NCBI GenBank assembly: GCA_963764565.1
Contig: CAVXTD010000024.1
Span: forward strand, 5,245 to 69,244
Length of the DNA: 64,000 nucleotides
From: DATBLE01 sp963764565
GTDB lineage: Bacteria > Actinomycetota > Thermoleophilia > Gaiellales > Gaiellaceae
Direction of reading: 5' to 3'
Numbering within the stretch: the first letter of the stretch is position 1; each line of letters starts with the position of its first letter. The position numbers and the translations under genes were made by a program. Under the pieces are notes generated by a model. That model was not told the origin of the DNA. It saw only the letters and a program-made list of their open reading frames with translations, and did no database searches. This document shows positions 54,386-63,643 of the stretch, piece by piece.

Positions 54386-54932
54386 TCAGTTGCTGGACGG
54401 ATCGTCGGGCATCAGCGCGACCACCCGGTACACGCCACCCTTCTTGCGCAGGACGCTCCCCCAGAGGTCGGTCTCCGGCGCCGAGAAGAGATCGAGCCTG
54501 CCGCTCGTGCTCGACGATCCACGACGACTCCTCGATCTCGTCCTCGAGCTGGCCGGGCCCCCAGCCCGCGTAGCCCGCGAACACCCTCGCGCGCCGGGTC
54601 GCCCCCGCAAGCAGGTTGAAGTCGCCGTCGCCCGGGACGAAGCCGATGTCGTCGACGACGAGCATCGCTGCCTCGCTCGGGTCCTCGAACTCGGCCAGGA
54701 CGAGCACTGCCTCCTGCTGCACCGGCCCGCCGACGTAGACGCGCTCTCCCTCGTCCACGAGCTCCTGGAGGTCGGGGACCGCCTCGGCGACCTCCGTCTC
54801 CGACTGCCGGTTCAGCACGAGCCCGGCGGCGCCCTCGTCGTTGTGCTCGGTGACGAGCACGACCGTCCGCCGGAAGTTCGGGTCGAACAGCGCCGGCGAG
54901 GCGAGCAGCAGCCGACCTTTCAGCGAGTCCAC
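54386..54932 (-). CDS. UPF0301 / YqgE (AlgH)-family protein (frameshifted)
   Basis: ATG 54932: MDSLKGRLLLASPALFDPNFRRTVVLVTEHNDEGAAGLVLNRQSETEV is the AlgH opening; VYVGGPVQQEAVLVL and FAGYAGWGPGQLEDEIEESSW are core blocks. An extra base near 54505 shifts the frame; then LDLFSAPETDLWGSVLRKKGG and stop at 54386. About 181 residues. Members are widespread and of unclear function (linked to alginate and envelope control in pseudomonads). Converges on the PLP gene with about 13 bp between stops. Confidence 0.85.
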
Positions 54933-54935
54933 CGC

Positions 54936-57505
54936 CTACTCGTACTGGAGCGCTTCGAGTACGTTCAGACGCGCCGCGCGCCGGGCCGGGAAGATCGCCG
55001 CGACGATCCCGACGAGGATCGTCGCGACCGCGAAGACGATCAGCTGGCCGACCGGCAGCGAGAAGTCGATCTCCTTGACCCGCGCGACGAGCAGCGCGCC
55101 GAGGACGATCCCGAGCAGCGATTCCGAGCAGCGCCGCCCATCAGCGCGGTGATCACGCTCTCGTAGCGGATCATCCGCCGCACCTGCCGGCGGGTCATCC
55201 CGACGGCGCGCATCATGCCGAGCTCGCGCGTCCGCTCGAAGACCGTCAGGACGAGCGTGTTGACGATCCCGAACAGGCTGACCACGATCGAGAGCGCGAG
55301 CAGAACGAAGAGCACGTTCAGGATCGCGTTCAGCGGCGCGATCTGGTTGTCGACGAACTCCTTCTTCGTCTGCACCTTCGCGTTCGGGAAGCCGGCGAGC
55401 TGCTTCTCGAGCGCGGCCTTGTTCGCGTCGGTCTCGCCGCCGCTCATTCGGACGAACGAGAAGATGTTCTGAGGCTGGTCGTAGATCTTGTCCCAGGCCG
55501 AGGTCGAGATCGTCACCCGGCCGAACGGCGAGCCGCCCGTCGGCGGGTCGAAGATGCCGCGCACCTGGAGCTCGAGCTGTGTGCCGCGCGGCGAGGTGAG
55601 CGTCAGCGGCGAGCCGATCTCGAGCAGGTGCTTCTTCGCATAGTCCTTGTCGACGAACGCGCCGTGGGCGCCGAGCGTCGCGATCACCTGGTCCGAGCCG
55701 TTCACCCACTTCAGGTTGAAGATGCCGACCGACCTCCGGGTTGACCGCCGTCGCCAGGATCACCTGGCCGAAGACCTGCGCGTCACCGGCGCGTACGTTG
55801 GCGATTGCCTCGACGCCCGGCGTCTTCGCCGCTGCCTCGCCCGCCGCGATCGGGATCGGCGAGAAGTTGTTCTCGGCGGTGACCGCGTAGCCGCTGATCC
55901 AGAGGTCGTTCGACCGCGCCGCGGAAGCGTCGTCGTGATTCCGGCGGCGAGCACCGAGACGAGCGTGACCAGCGCGAGCCCGATCATCAGCGCCGACGCA
56001 GTCGAGGCCGTCCGCTGCGGGTTCCGGCGCGCGTTGTCGCGGGCGAGCGCGCCGGCGGCCCCGCCGATCTTGGCCGCCGGCCAGCCGAGCACCCACGCGA
56101 ACGGGCGGGCGATCCGCGCCGAGAGCAGCGCGACCCCGAAGAAGATCAACAGCGTGCCGAGGCCCATGTAAGACGAGGACCTGGGTCGTGCCGTGGCCGC
56201 CCCGAAGCGCCCTTGGCGAGCGACGCGAAGCCGACGCGCGGTGAGCGATGATCGAGCCGGGCGTGCGGAACCGGGCGAAGCGCGACCCGGCGGCAGCGTG
56301 GCGCCCTCGCGGACGGCCGAGATCGGCGGGACGCGGGTCGCCCGGAGCGCCGGGCGGAGGCTCGCGAGCAGCGTGACGAGGATGCCCGACGAGCAGCGAG
56401 ACGATCACCGTGCGCGGCTGGAGCACGAGCCCGTTGTTCGGCAGCGTGAACCCGACGGCGTCGAAGAGCTTGAACAGGCCGGTGCCGAGGCCGAGGCCGA
56501 GGAAGATCCCGGCGATCGACGCCAGCGACGCCCATCGCGAGCGCCTCGACCACGATCGACCAGAGCACCTGCTTCCGCGAGGCGCCGAGCGTGCGCAGCG
56601 TCGCCAGCTCGCGCGTGCGCTGCGCGATCGTGATCGAGAGCGAGTTCGCGATCACGAAGCTGCCGACGAAGAGCGCGATGCCGCCGAAGGCGAGCAGGAA
56701 GGTCTGGAGGAAGGTGAGGAAGCTCTCGGTGTCCTTCGCATCCTCCTTCGCCTGCGCGTCCCCGGTGCGACCTGCGTCCCCGGCGGCAGGATCGTCCGGA
56801 TCTCCCTCGCCAGCCGCTCGGGCGAGACGCCCGTTCTTCGCCTTCGCGCGGATCTGGTCGAGCTTGCCCTTCTTCTGGAAGAGCGGCCTGCGCCGTCGGG
56901 AGGTCGAAGCCGGAGAGCGTGGCGCCCCCGAGGCTGGAGGCGCCGCCGAACTTGACCAGGCCGGAGATGCGCATGCGCAGTCGCCGGGCCGTTCGCCTGG
57001 ACGCCGATCGAGTCGCCGACGGCAAGGTGCTTCTTCCTCGCGGTCGCCTTGTCGATCACGACCTCGTTCGCGCCGGGCCAGACGCCCTCGGCGAGCGTCA
57101 ACGAGCTCAGGTCCGGGTTGTCCGGGTCGACGCTGAATCCGAGGTTCGGCGCGCCGCCGAAGACGATCACCTTGCCGTTCTTGCCGATCAGGTGCGCCTC
57201 GCCGCCCACGCCGCCGACCGCGTGGTCGACGTCCGGGAGCTGCTTGACCTCGGCGAGCAGCGACTCGTCGAACGGGGGTGCGGTCGTGTTGTTGTTGCGA
57301 GTCAGGTCGAACGCCGACTTGCCCGGTGATCGTCGCGTCCGTGCCCCTGGTAGACCTCGGTGAAGATGCCGTTGAAGGCGTCCTTGATCGAGTCGGTGAG
57401 GATGTACGTGCCGGTGACGAGCGACACGCCGAGCACGATCGCGATCGCGGTCAGCCCGGTCCGCAGCTTGCGCGTGGCGAGACCCTTGAGCGCGAAGCGG
57501 ATCAC
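54936..57505 (-). CDS. FtsX/MacB-type ABC transporter permease with at least ten indels
   Basis: Starts VIRFALKGLATRKLRTGLTAIAIVLGVSLVTGTYILTDSIKDAFNGIFTEVYQ at GTG 57505. Readable pieces follow in changing frames: LIGKNGKVIVFGGAPNLGFSVDPDNPDLSSL, RISGLVKFGGASSLGGATLSGFDL, SFVIANSLSITIAQRTRELATLRTLGASRKQVLWSIVVEALAMG (permease core), MGLGTLLIFFGVALLSARIARPF, VDKDYAKKHLLEIGSPLTLTSPRG, FGIVNTLVLTVFERTRELGMMRAVGMTRRQVRRM, ending ARRAARLNVLEALQYE. About 850 residues. Most steps need removal of one G or C; at least two need one added base (about 56770 and 56190). Far denser damage than elsewhere. Confidence 0.75.
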
Positions 57506-58242
57506 TGCCGAGCTGATCTCCTCCATCGCCTGGATCACGTCGTGCGGCTCGGAGCGGGGGAGCTCCTTGACGACGTCTCCGTCGGCGAGGAAGAGGATGC
57601 GGTCGGCGATCGACGCCGAGCGCGGATCGTGCGTGACCATCACCGTCGTCTGGCCGGTCTCCTCGACCGCCTTGCGGAGCAGTTCGAGGATCTCGCCGCC
57701 GGTCCGGGAGTCGAGGTTGCCGGTCGGCTCGTCGGCGAAGACGACCGTCGGCTTCGAGACCAGCGCACGCGCGATCGCGACGCGCTGCTGCTGGCCGCCC
57801 GAGAGCTCCGACGGCCGGTGCTTGCGCCGGTCCTTCAGCCCGACCGAGCCGATCAGCTGCTCGAGCCAGGCGGGATCCGGCCTTCTCGCCGGCGATCGGC
57901 GAGCGGCAGGGTGACGTTCTCTTCGGCGCTCAGCATCGGCAGCAGGTTGAAGAACTGGAAGATGAAGCCGATGTGGGTCCGGCGGAGCCTCGTCAGGTCG
58001 GCGTCGCCGAGGGTGGTGATCTCGGTGCCGTCGATCGCGACGCTCCCGGCGGTCGGCCGGTCGAGCCCGGCCAGGATGTGCATCAGCGTCGACTTGCCCG
58101 AGCCCGACGGCCCCATCACGGTCGTCAGCTGGCCGCGTGCGACTTCGAGCGAAATTCCACGCAGCGCGTCCACCGCGGTGTCGCCCTCTCCGAAGCGCCG
58201 CGCGACTTCCGTGGCGACGACGACTGCTCCATCCGCCTGCAT
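57502..58242 (-). CDS. LolD/MacB-type ABC ATPase (frameshifted)
   Basis: ATG 58242 after AGGAGCGAGAG. VARRFGEGDTAVDALRGISLEV, Walker A GPSGSGKST (about 43-51), Q-loop FIFQFFNLLPMLSAEENVTLPL, then two extra bases at about 57886 and 57876 before PDPAWLEQLIGSVGLKDRRKHRPSELSGGQQQRVAIARALVSKPTVVFADEPTGNLDS (signature and Walker B) and MVTHD. A third extra base just before 57505 would let it stop as GTGA with the permease start; as given the two genes are in one frame. About 245 residues. Partner of the FtsX-type permease. Confidence 0.85.
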
Positions 58243-58315
58243 CTCTCGCTCCTCTCGTCCGGTCGATCGAGCCTATCCGGTCGCCTCATGGCGATCGACG
58301 CTCCGCACCCCAAGC

Positions 58316-58321
58316 TAGGCT
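58316..58321 (+). promoter_or_regulatory. Leaderless promoter -10
   Basis: TAGGCT, 8 nt before the GTG at 58330. Confidence 0.45.
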
Positions 58322-58329
58322 GAGGGCAC

Positions 58330-59478
58330 GTGTCCGGAAAACGCTACCTCTTCACGCCGGGGCCGACGCAGGTCCCCCCGGAGGTGCTCGCCGCCCTCGC
58401 CGAGCCGGTCGTCCACCACCGCGGCCCCGACTACCGGGCGATGTTCGGCGAGTGCCTCGAGCGGTCGGCTGCGGTCGTCCGCACCGCTTCGGACGTGCTC
58501 CTCTTCACCTGCTCCGGGACCGGGGCGATGGAGTCGGCGGTGGCGAACCTGTGCTCGCCGGGCGAGCGTGTGGTCGTCGTCTCGGCCGGTCACTTCGGCG
58601 AGCGCTGGCAGAAGCTCGCAGCTGCCTACGGCTGCGAGGTCGATGCTGTCGCGTACGCCTGGGGCGAGAGCCCGAGCGCCGACGACCTGGCCGCCCGCCT
58701 CGCCGAGCTCGGCGGCGCCAAGGCTGTCTTCCTGACCCACTCCGAGACCTCGACCGGCGTCGTCGCCGACCTCCAGTCCCTCGCCGCCGCCGTGAAGCCC
58801 TCAGGGGCGCTCGTCGTCGCCGACGCGGTCTCGAGCCTCGGTGCCGTCCCGCTCGAGACCGACGCGTGGGGGGTCGACGTCGTCGCCTCCGGGTCGCAGA
58901 AGGCGCTGATGACACCGCCCGGTCTCGGCCTGGTCTCCGTCTCGCCGGCCGCCTGGGATGCCCTCGGCACCTCGCCGCGGTTCTACTTCGACTGGGAGAA
59001 GACCCGTACCGGCCAGGCGAAGCTCGACAGCGCGTTCACGCCCGCCGTCTCGCTCGTCCGCGCGCTGAACGTCGCGCTCGGACTGCTGCTCGACGAGGGG
59101 CTCGACGCGGCGTTCGACCGCCATGTGCGGCTCGGGCGCGCCTGCCGCGAGGGCGCGAAGGCGATGGGTCTGGAGCTCTTCTCGCCCGACGAGGACCGCT
59201 CGGCCGTGGTCACCGCGATCCGCGCGCCCGAGGGGATCGACGCCACCGAGCTCGTCCTCTCCCTGCGCGACCGCTACGGCGTCACGCTCGCCGGCGGCCA
59301 GGGCGACCTGAAGGGAAAGATCTTCCGCATCGGCCACATCGGCTACTACGACGTCTTCGACATCGTCACTGCGCTCGCCGCCGTCGAGCTCGCGCTCGCC
59401 GCCGCGGGCGCAGAGATCGAGCGCGGCGTGGCGGTCACGCGGGCGCTGGAAGCATTCGCGGCGCCGGCCGCGGGGTGA
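58330..59478 (+). CDS. Class V aminotransferase (alanine-glyoxylate / serine-pyruvate type)
   Basis: 382 residues. LFTPGPTQVPPEVLAALAEPVVHHRGPDYRAMF opens like AGXT/SgaA; VTHSETSTGVVADL, the PLP-Asp VVADAVSSLGAVPLETDAWGVDVV and the Schiff-base Lys in GSQKALMTPPGLGLVSVS are clear; C-terminal ITLAGGQG-type block GVTLAGGQGDLKGKIFRIGHIG. It lies 10 bp before serA. In phyla without a normal SerC this type of enzyme is thought to supply phosphoserine or serine, so the pair may form the serine branch; serB is not in the window. Confidence 0.88.
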   Translation: MSGKRYLFTPGPTQVPPEVLAALAEPVVHHRGPDYRAMFGECLERSAAVVRTASDVLLFTCSGTGAMESAVANLCSPGERVVVVSAGHFGERWQKLAAAYGCEVDAVAYAWGESPSADDLAARLAELGGAKAVFLTHSETSTGVVADLQSLAAAVKPSGALVVADAVSSLGAVPLETDAWGVDVVASGSQKALMTPPGLGLVSVSPAAWDALGTSPRFYFDWEKTRTGQAKLDSAFTPAVSLVRALNVALGLLLDEGLDAAFDRHVRLGRACREGAKAMGLELFSPDEDRSAVVTAIRAPEGIDATELVLSLRDRYGVTLAGGQGDLKGKIFRIGHIGYYDVFDIVTALAAVELALAAAGAEIERGVAVTRALEAFAAPAAG

Positions 59479-59488
59479 GCGCCGGCCG

Positions 59489-61057
59489 ATGAGCGAGCGC
59501 TTTCGCGTCCTCGTCCGCGAGCCGATCGCCGAGGCGGGTGTCGACCTGCTGCGCGAGCACTTCGAGGTCGAAGTGGACGCCGACGGCGACCTCGCCGCGT
59601 CGATTTCCGGCTACGACGCGATCGTGATCCGCTCGGCGACGAAGCTGACCGCCGATTTGATCGAGCGCGCCGTGCGGCTGAAGGTGATCGGCCGTGCCGG
59701 GGTGGGCGTGGACAACGTCGACGTCGACGCCGCGACGCGCCGCGGCATCGTCGTCGCGAACGCACCGGACTCGACAGTGGTATCGGCGGCCGAACAGACG
59801 ATCGGCCTGCTCGTCGCCCTCGCTCGCAACATCCCCCAGGCGCACGCGGCGCTCAAGCAGGGAAGCTGGGAGCGCTCGCGCTGGGGTGGGGTGGAGCTCG
59901 CCGACAAGACGCTTGGCGTTCTCGGCTTCGGGCGAATCGGACAGCAGGTCGCGCGGCGGGCTATCGGCCTCGGCATGCGTGTGGTCGCGTACGACCCCTT
60001 CGTCGGCGACGACCGCTTCCGGGAGTCGGGCGTCGAGCAGGAGGAGGCCTTCGAGCAGGTGCTCGCCGTCGCCGACTTCGTCACGCTTCATCTGCCGCTG
60101 ACCGACGAGACCCGCGGGATCATCGGCCGCGAGGCGATCGCGACGATGCGCGACGGCGCCAGGCTCGTCAACGCCGCGCGAGGCGCGCTCGTCGACGAGG
60201 AGGCGCTGATCGAGGCGATCCGCTCGGGCAAGCTCGCAGGCGCGGCCCTGGACGTCTTCTCCGCCGAGCCGTACTCGGGTCCCCTGCTCGAGCTGGACGA
60301 GGTCGTCGTCACCCCTCACCTGGCTGCTTCAACCGACGAAGCGCAGGACCGCGCCGGCCTGATCGTCGCCGAGCAGATCGTCGCCGCGCTCGAGGGCGGG
60401 CTGGTCACGAACGCGGTCAACATCCCCGCCGTCGATGCGGCCGACCTGGAGATGCTCGGGCCGTTCATTCCGCTGGCCGCGAAGCTGGGCCGGCTGGCAG
60501 TCGAGCTCGCCGGTGACTGGCCGAAGCGCGTAGCGGTCGCCGCGCACGGGCCGCTCTCCGAGTACGACACGCGGCTGCTCACCGTTGCGGCGCTGAACGG
60601 GCTCTTCCAGGGACGCGTCGATCAGGCGGTCAACTACGTCAATGCTGCGGTGATCGCGGCCGAGCGGGGAATCGAGGTCGCCGAGGAGCGCTTCCGCGCG
60701 TCACGCGACTACACGAACCTCGTCGAGGTGCGAGCCGACGGCGTCGCCGTCTCCGGGACGACGATCGGTCCCGAGCCGCGCCTCTTCCTCGCGGGCGCCC
60801 TCGGCTTCGGGATCGACCTGGAGCTCTCGCCGCTGCTCGTCTTCCTTCGCTACGACGACCTGCCGGGCGTGATCGGCCGGGTCGGGTCGATGTTCGGCGA
60901 GGCGGGCGTGAACATCGCGAACATGGCCGTGTCGCGAACGAAGCAGGGAGGGAAGGCGCTGATGGCGCTGTCGATCGACAGTCCGGCTCCGCCCGACCTC
61001 GTCCAGCGCGTGCACGCCGAGGGCTTCGACGACGCCCGGTTCATCTCCCTCGGCTAG
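59489..61057 (+). CDS. serA: D-3-phosphoglycerate dehydrogenase
   Basis: 522 residues, the long type 1 form. GRAGVGVDNVDVDAATRRGIVVANAP, NAD loop LGVLGFGRIGQQVARRA (about 145-160), RLVNAARGALVDEEALIEAI (Arg/Glu of the relay) and VTPHLAASTDEAQDRAG (catalytic His). Then an ASB domain and a C-terminal ACT domain (LPGVIGRVGSMFGEAGVNIANMAVSRTKQGGKALM) for serine feedback. Oxidises 3-phosphoglycerate in serine synthesis. The next gene shares one base with its stop. Confidence 0.94.
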   Translation: MSERFRVLVREPIAEAGVDLLREHFEVEVDADGDLAASISGYDAIVIRSATKLTADLIERAVRLKVIGRAGVGVDNVDVDAATRRGIVVANAPDSTVVSAAEQTIGLLVALARNIPQAHAALKQGSWERSRWGGVELADKTLGVLGFGRIGQQVARRAIGLGMRVVAYDPFVGDDRFRESGVEQEEAFEQVLAVADFVTLHLPLTDETRGIIGREAIATMRDGARLVNAARGALVDEEALIEAIRSGKLAGAALDVFSAEPYSGPLLELDEVVVTPHLAASTDEAQDRAGLIVAEQIVAALEGGLVTNAVNIPAVDAADLEMLGPFIPLAAKLGRLAVELAGDWPKRVAVAAHGPLSEYDTRLLTVAALNGLFQGRVDQAVNYVNAAVIAAERGIEVAEERFRASRDYTNLVEVRADGVAVSGTTIGPEPRLFLAGALGFGIDLELSPLLVFLRYDDLPGVIGRVGSMFGEAGVNIANMAVSRTKQGGKALMALSIDSPAPPDLVQRVHAEGFDDARFISLG

Positions 61058-61539
61058 TGGACGCCTGGCCCGAGCCGGTCGAGCGGGTCAGCGCAGCGTT
61101 GCGGGAGGCGGGTGCGGAGGCTCGAATCGAGGAGTTCCCGAGCGGGACGCCGACGGCCGAGGATGCTGCCGCCGCGGTCGGCTGCGAGCTCAGGCGCATC
61201 GTCAAGTCGCTCGTCTTCGACTGCGACGGCCGGCCGGTGCTCGTCCTCGTTCCGGGCGACCGCCGGGCCGATGCAGGCAAGGTTGCGTCCGTGACCGGAT
61301 CGACCCGCGCGCGCGTCGCCGGCGCGTCGCTGGTCGAGGAGGCGACGGGATACCCTCCCGGCGCCGTCGCGCCCTTCCGCCTGCGACGGATCGGTCGCGT
61401 CCTGATCGACCGAAGCCTGCTCGAAGCCGGCCTGCTCTGGGTCGGCGCGGGGTCGCCGCGCCACCTGGCCGGCGTTCCCGCCGCCGAGCTCATCCGGGTA
61501 TCGCGTGCCGAGCCGGTCGATGTCGCTGAGGATCTCTAA
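61057..61539 (+). CDS. YbaK/prolyl-tRNA editing domain protein
   Basis: 160 residues from a GTG whose G is the last base of the serA stop. RIEEFPSGTPTAEDAAAAVGCELRRIVKSLVFDCDGRPVLVLVPGDRRADAGKVASVTGS gives the editing-domain core with Lys in IVKSLVF; ATGYPPGAVAPFRLRRIGRVLIDRSLL and WVGAGSPRHLAGVPAAELIRVS complete it. Related to, but well diverged from, the protein at 18015. Probably deacylates mischarged tRNA; its place after serA would fit removal of Ser/Ala mischarging, which is inference. Confidence 0.85.
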   Translation: MDAWPEPVERVSAALREAGAEARIEEFPSGTPTAEDAAAAVGCELRRIVKSLVFDCDGRPVLVLVPGDRRADAGKVASVTGSTRARVAGASLVEEATGYPPGAVAPFRLRRIGRVLIDRSLLEAGLLWVGAGSPRHLAGVPAAELIRVSRAEPVDVAEDL

Positions 61540-61562
61540 CATCTCACCGGAAGGGAGCTGAC

Positions 61563-62489
61563 ATGCAGGAGACCGAGAAGATCTGGATGAACGGCGAGCT
61601 CGTGGACTGGGCCGATGCCCGCATCCACGTCGGCTCCCACGGGCTGCATTACGGCACAGGCGTGTTCGAGGGGATCCGCTGCTACGCCACCGAGCGCGGG
61701 CCCGCGGTCTTCCGCCTCGCCGACCACATGGCGCGGCTCGAGGTCTCGGCGAAGCTGCTCTACATGCAGCTCCCGTACACGGCCGAGGAGCTGCGGGCCG
61801 CCTGCCTGGAGACGATCGCCGTCAACGGCCTCACCTCCTGTTACGTCCGGCCGATCGCCTTCTACGGCTACGGCGAGCTCGGTGTCCACACCGGCTCGAA
61901 CCCGGTCGACGTGGCAATCCTCTGCTTCCCGTGGGGCGCGTACCTCGGCGAGGAGGGTCAGCGCCTCGGGATCCGGGCGATGGTCTCCTCCTGGCGCCGG
62001 GTCGGTCCGAACACGATCCCGCATGCCGCCAAGGCGACCGGTGTGTACCTGAACTCGATGCTCGCCACCCACGAGGCCCAGCGCGCCGGCTACGACGAGG
62101 CGATCCTCCTCACCGAGGACGGCTACATCGCCGACGGCCCCGGTGAGACCGTGTTCGTGGTCCGAGACGGCACGATCTTCACGCCCGACCTGAGCTCGTC
62201 GATCCTGCCGGGGATCACGCGCGACTCGGTGATCCAGATCGCCCAGGACCTGGGTCACACCGTCGTCGAGAAGCCGCTCATCCGCACCGAGCTGTACACC
62301 GCCGACGAGGTGTTCATGACCGGGACCGCGGCCGAGGTCACCCCGTTGAGGTCGGTGGACGACCACGAGATCGGCGTCGGCCCGGTCACGCTCGAGCTAC
62401 AGAAGTCGTATCTCGACACCGTGCAGGGTCGCACCGACCGCTGGTCGCACTGGCTCGACTACGCAGCGGCGACTCGCGCCGAGGCCTAA
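61563..62489 (+). CDS. ilvE: Branched-chain amino acid aminotransferase
   Basis: 308 residues from ATG 61563, with GGAAGGGAGC upstream. WMNGELVDWADARIHVGSHGLHYGTGVFEGIRCY, VRPIAFYGYGELGV, the Schiff-base Lys in PHAAKATGVYLNSML (about residue 160), GETVFVVRDG, and FMTGTAAEVTPLRSVD are the class IV (IlvE) blocks. Last step of Leu/Ile/Val synthesis or first of their breakdown, which would feed the MCC cluster. Converges on the DegT gene with a 4-bp overlap. Confidence 0.93.
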   Translation: MQETEKIWMNGELVDWADARIHVGSHGLHYGTGVFEGIRCYATERGPAVFRLADHMARLEVSAKLLYMQLPYTAEELRAACLETIAVNGLTSCYVRPIAFYGYGELGVHTGSNPVDVAILCFPWGAYLGEEGQRLGIRAMVSSWRRVGPNTIPHAAKATGVYLNSMLATHEAQRAGYDEAILLTEDGYIADGPGETVFVVRDGTIFTPDLSSSILPGITRDSVIQIAQDLGHTVVEKPLIRTELYTADEVFMTGTAAEVTPLRSVDDHEIGVGPVTLELQKSYLDTVQGRTDRWSHWLDYAAATRAEA

Positions 62490-63600
62490 AGCCGGGTCGA
62501 GAGCAGCGCTCTCGACGATCCGCCGCTGATCGGCCTCGGTCAGCGCCGACCCGCTCGGCAGGCAGAGGCCGCGCTCGAAGAGTCGCGCCGACACGTCGCC
62601 GCCGTAGGCCGGGCAACGCTCGTACACCGGTTGGAGGTGCATCGGCTTCCAGAGCGGACGCGATTCGATGTCCTCGGCTTCGAGAGCGAGGCGGATCCGC
62701 TCGCGGTCGGTTCGGGCCGTCTCCGGGTCGACGACGATGCAGGTCAGCCAGCAGTTGCTCCGTCCGTAGGACGCCTCCGGCATGAACGAGATCCCCGGCT
62801 CGTCTCCGAGCAGCTCGCGGTAGAGGCTGTTGATGCGCCGCCTGGCGTCGACGCGCTCGGGAAGCACCTCGAGCTGTGCCCGGCCCACCGCCGCGAGCAG
62901 GTTGCTCAGGCGGTAGTTGAACCCGATCTCGGTGTGCTCGTAGTGCGCTCCGGGCTCCCGCGCCTGGGTGGACAGCTTTCGTGCGTGGGCGATCCAGTCG
63001 GCGTTGCGTGAGACGAGCATGCCCCCGCCGCTCGTCGTGATCACCTTGTTGCCGTTGAAGGAGAAGGCGGCGATCTCGGCCTGGCCGCCGGCCGGGGCGT
63101 TCCGGTACGACGCGCCGAGCGATTCCGCTGCGTCCTGGACAAGCGTCACCCCGCGCCGGGAGCAGATCGAGATCAGAGCGTCGTAGTCGCAGCACTGGCC
63201 GTAGAGGTCGACGGCGACTACGGCGCGGATCCGGGGGCGCTCGTCGAGCGCACGGTCGAGGAGCTCGGGGTCGATCGTCCAGGTGGAGGCGATCGGCGTC
63301 GACGAAGACCGGCGTCGCCCCGGTGTAGTGGATCGCATTCGCGCTCGCGGAGAAGGTGAACGAGGAACAGGCGACCTCGTCGCCGGGGCCGATCCCGAGA
63401 ACGACGAGAGCGAGGTGCAGAGCCGCGGTGCCGCTCGACAGGGCGAGCGCGTTCGGAACGCCGGTGACGTCGGAGAGCTCGCGCTCGAATGCGTCCACCT
63501 GCGGGCCGAGCGGCGCGACCCAGTTCGACTCGATCGCCTCCTGGACGAGCTCCAGCTCGCGCCCGGACAGATGCGGAGGCGAGAGGTAGATGCGAGGCAA
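62486..63600 (-). CDS. DegT/DnrJ/EryC1/StrS sugar aminotransferase (two frameshifts)
   Basis: TTG start at 63600 with TACGCT (63615-63610) 9 nt upstream. IYLSPPHLSGRELELVQEAIESNWVAPLGPQVDAFERELSDVTGV and LSSGTAALHLALVVLGIGPGDEV open the fold; a doubled C near 63292 leads to LVQDAAESLGASY (PLP Asp) and FSFNGNKVITTSGGGML (Schiff-base Lys). Near 62512 one more extra base would turn the end into VESLLSTRL and the stop at 62486; otherwise the frame runs to 62397 inside ilvE. About 370 residues. Makes amino sugars for surface glycans. Confidence 0.85.
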
Positions 63601-63609
63601 AGCGACACG

Positions 63610-63637
63610 AGCGTACCTGCCGCGCAGGGCTCATAAT
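63610..63637. promoter_or_regulatory. Divergent leaderless promoters (DegT / RemA-like)
   Basis: Minus: TACGCT (63615-63610) 9 nt before TTG 63600. Plus: CATAAT (63632-63637) 6 nt before GTG 63644. Both genes are in a 43-bp divergent spacer. Confidence 0.45.
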
Positions 63638-63643
63638 CACCCC

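Noticed and set aside
53009..54619. PLP decarboxylase with a long Arg/Pro-rich tail
   Set aside because: The tail is the antisense of the YqgE gene; a shift near 54360 gives a stop at 54370-54372, consistent with family length.
57302..57643. Natural fusion of the ABC ATPase to its permease
   Set aside because: The two are in one frame only in the given sequence; one more extra base of the kind seen nearby would give the standard GTGA overlap at 57505. Kept as two genes.
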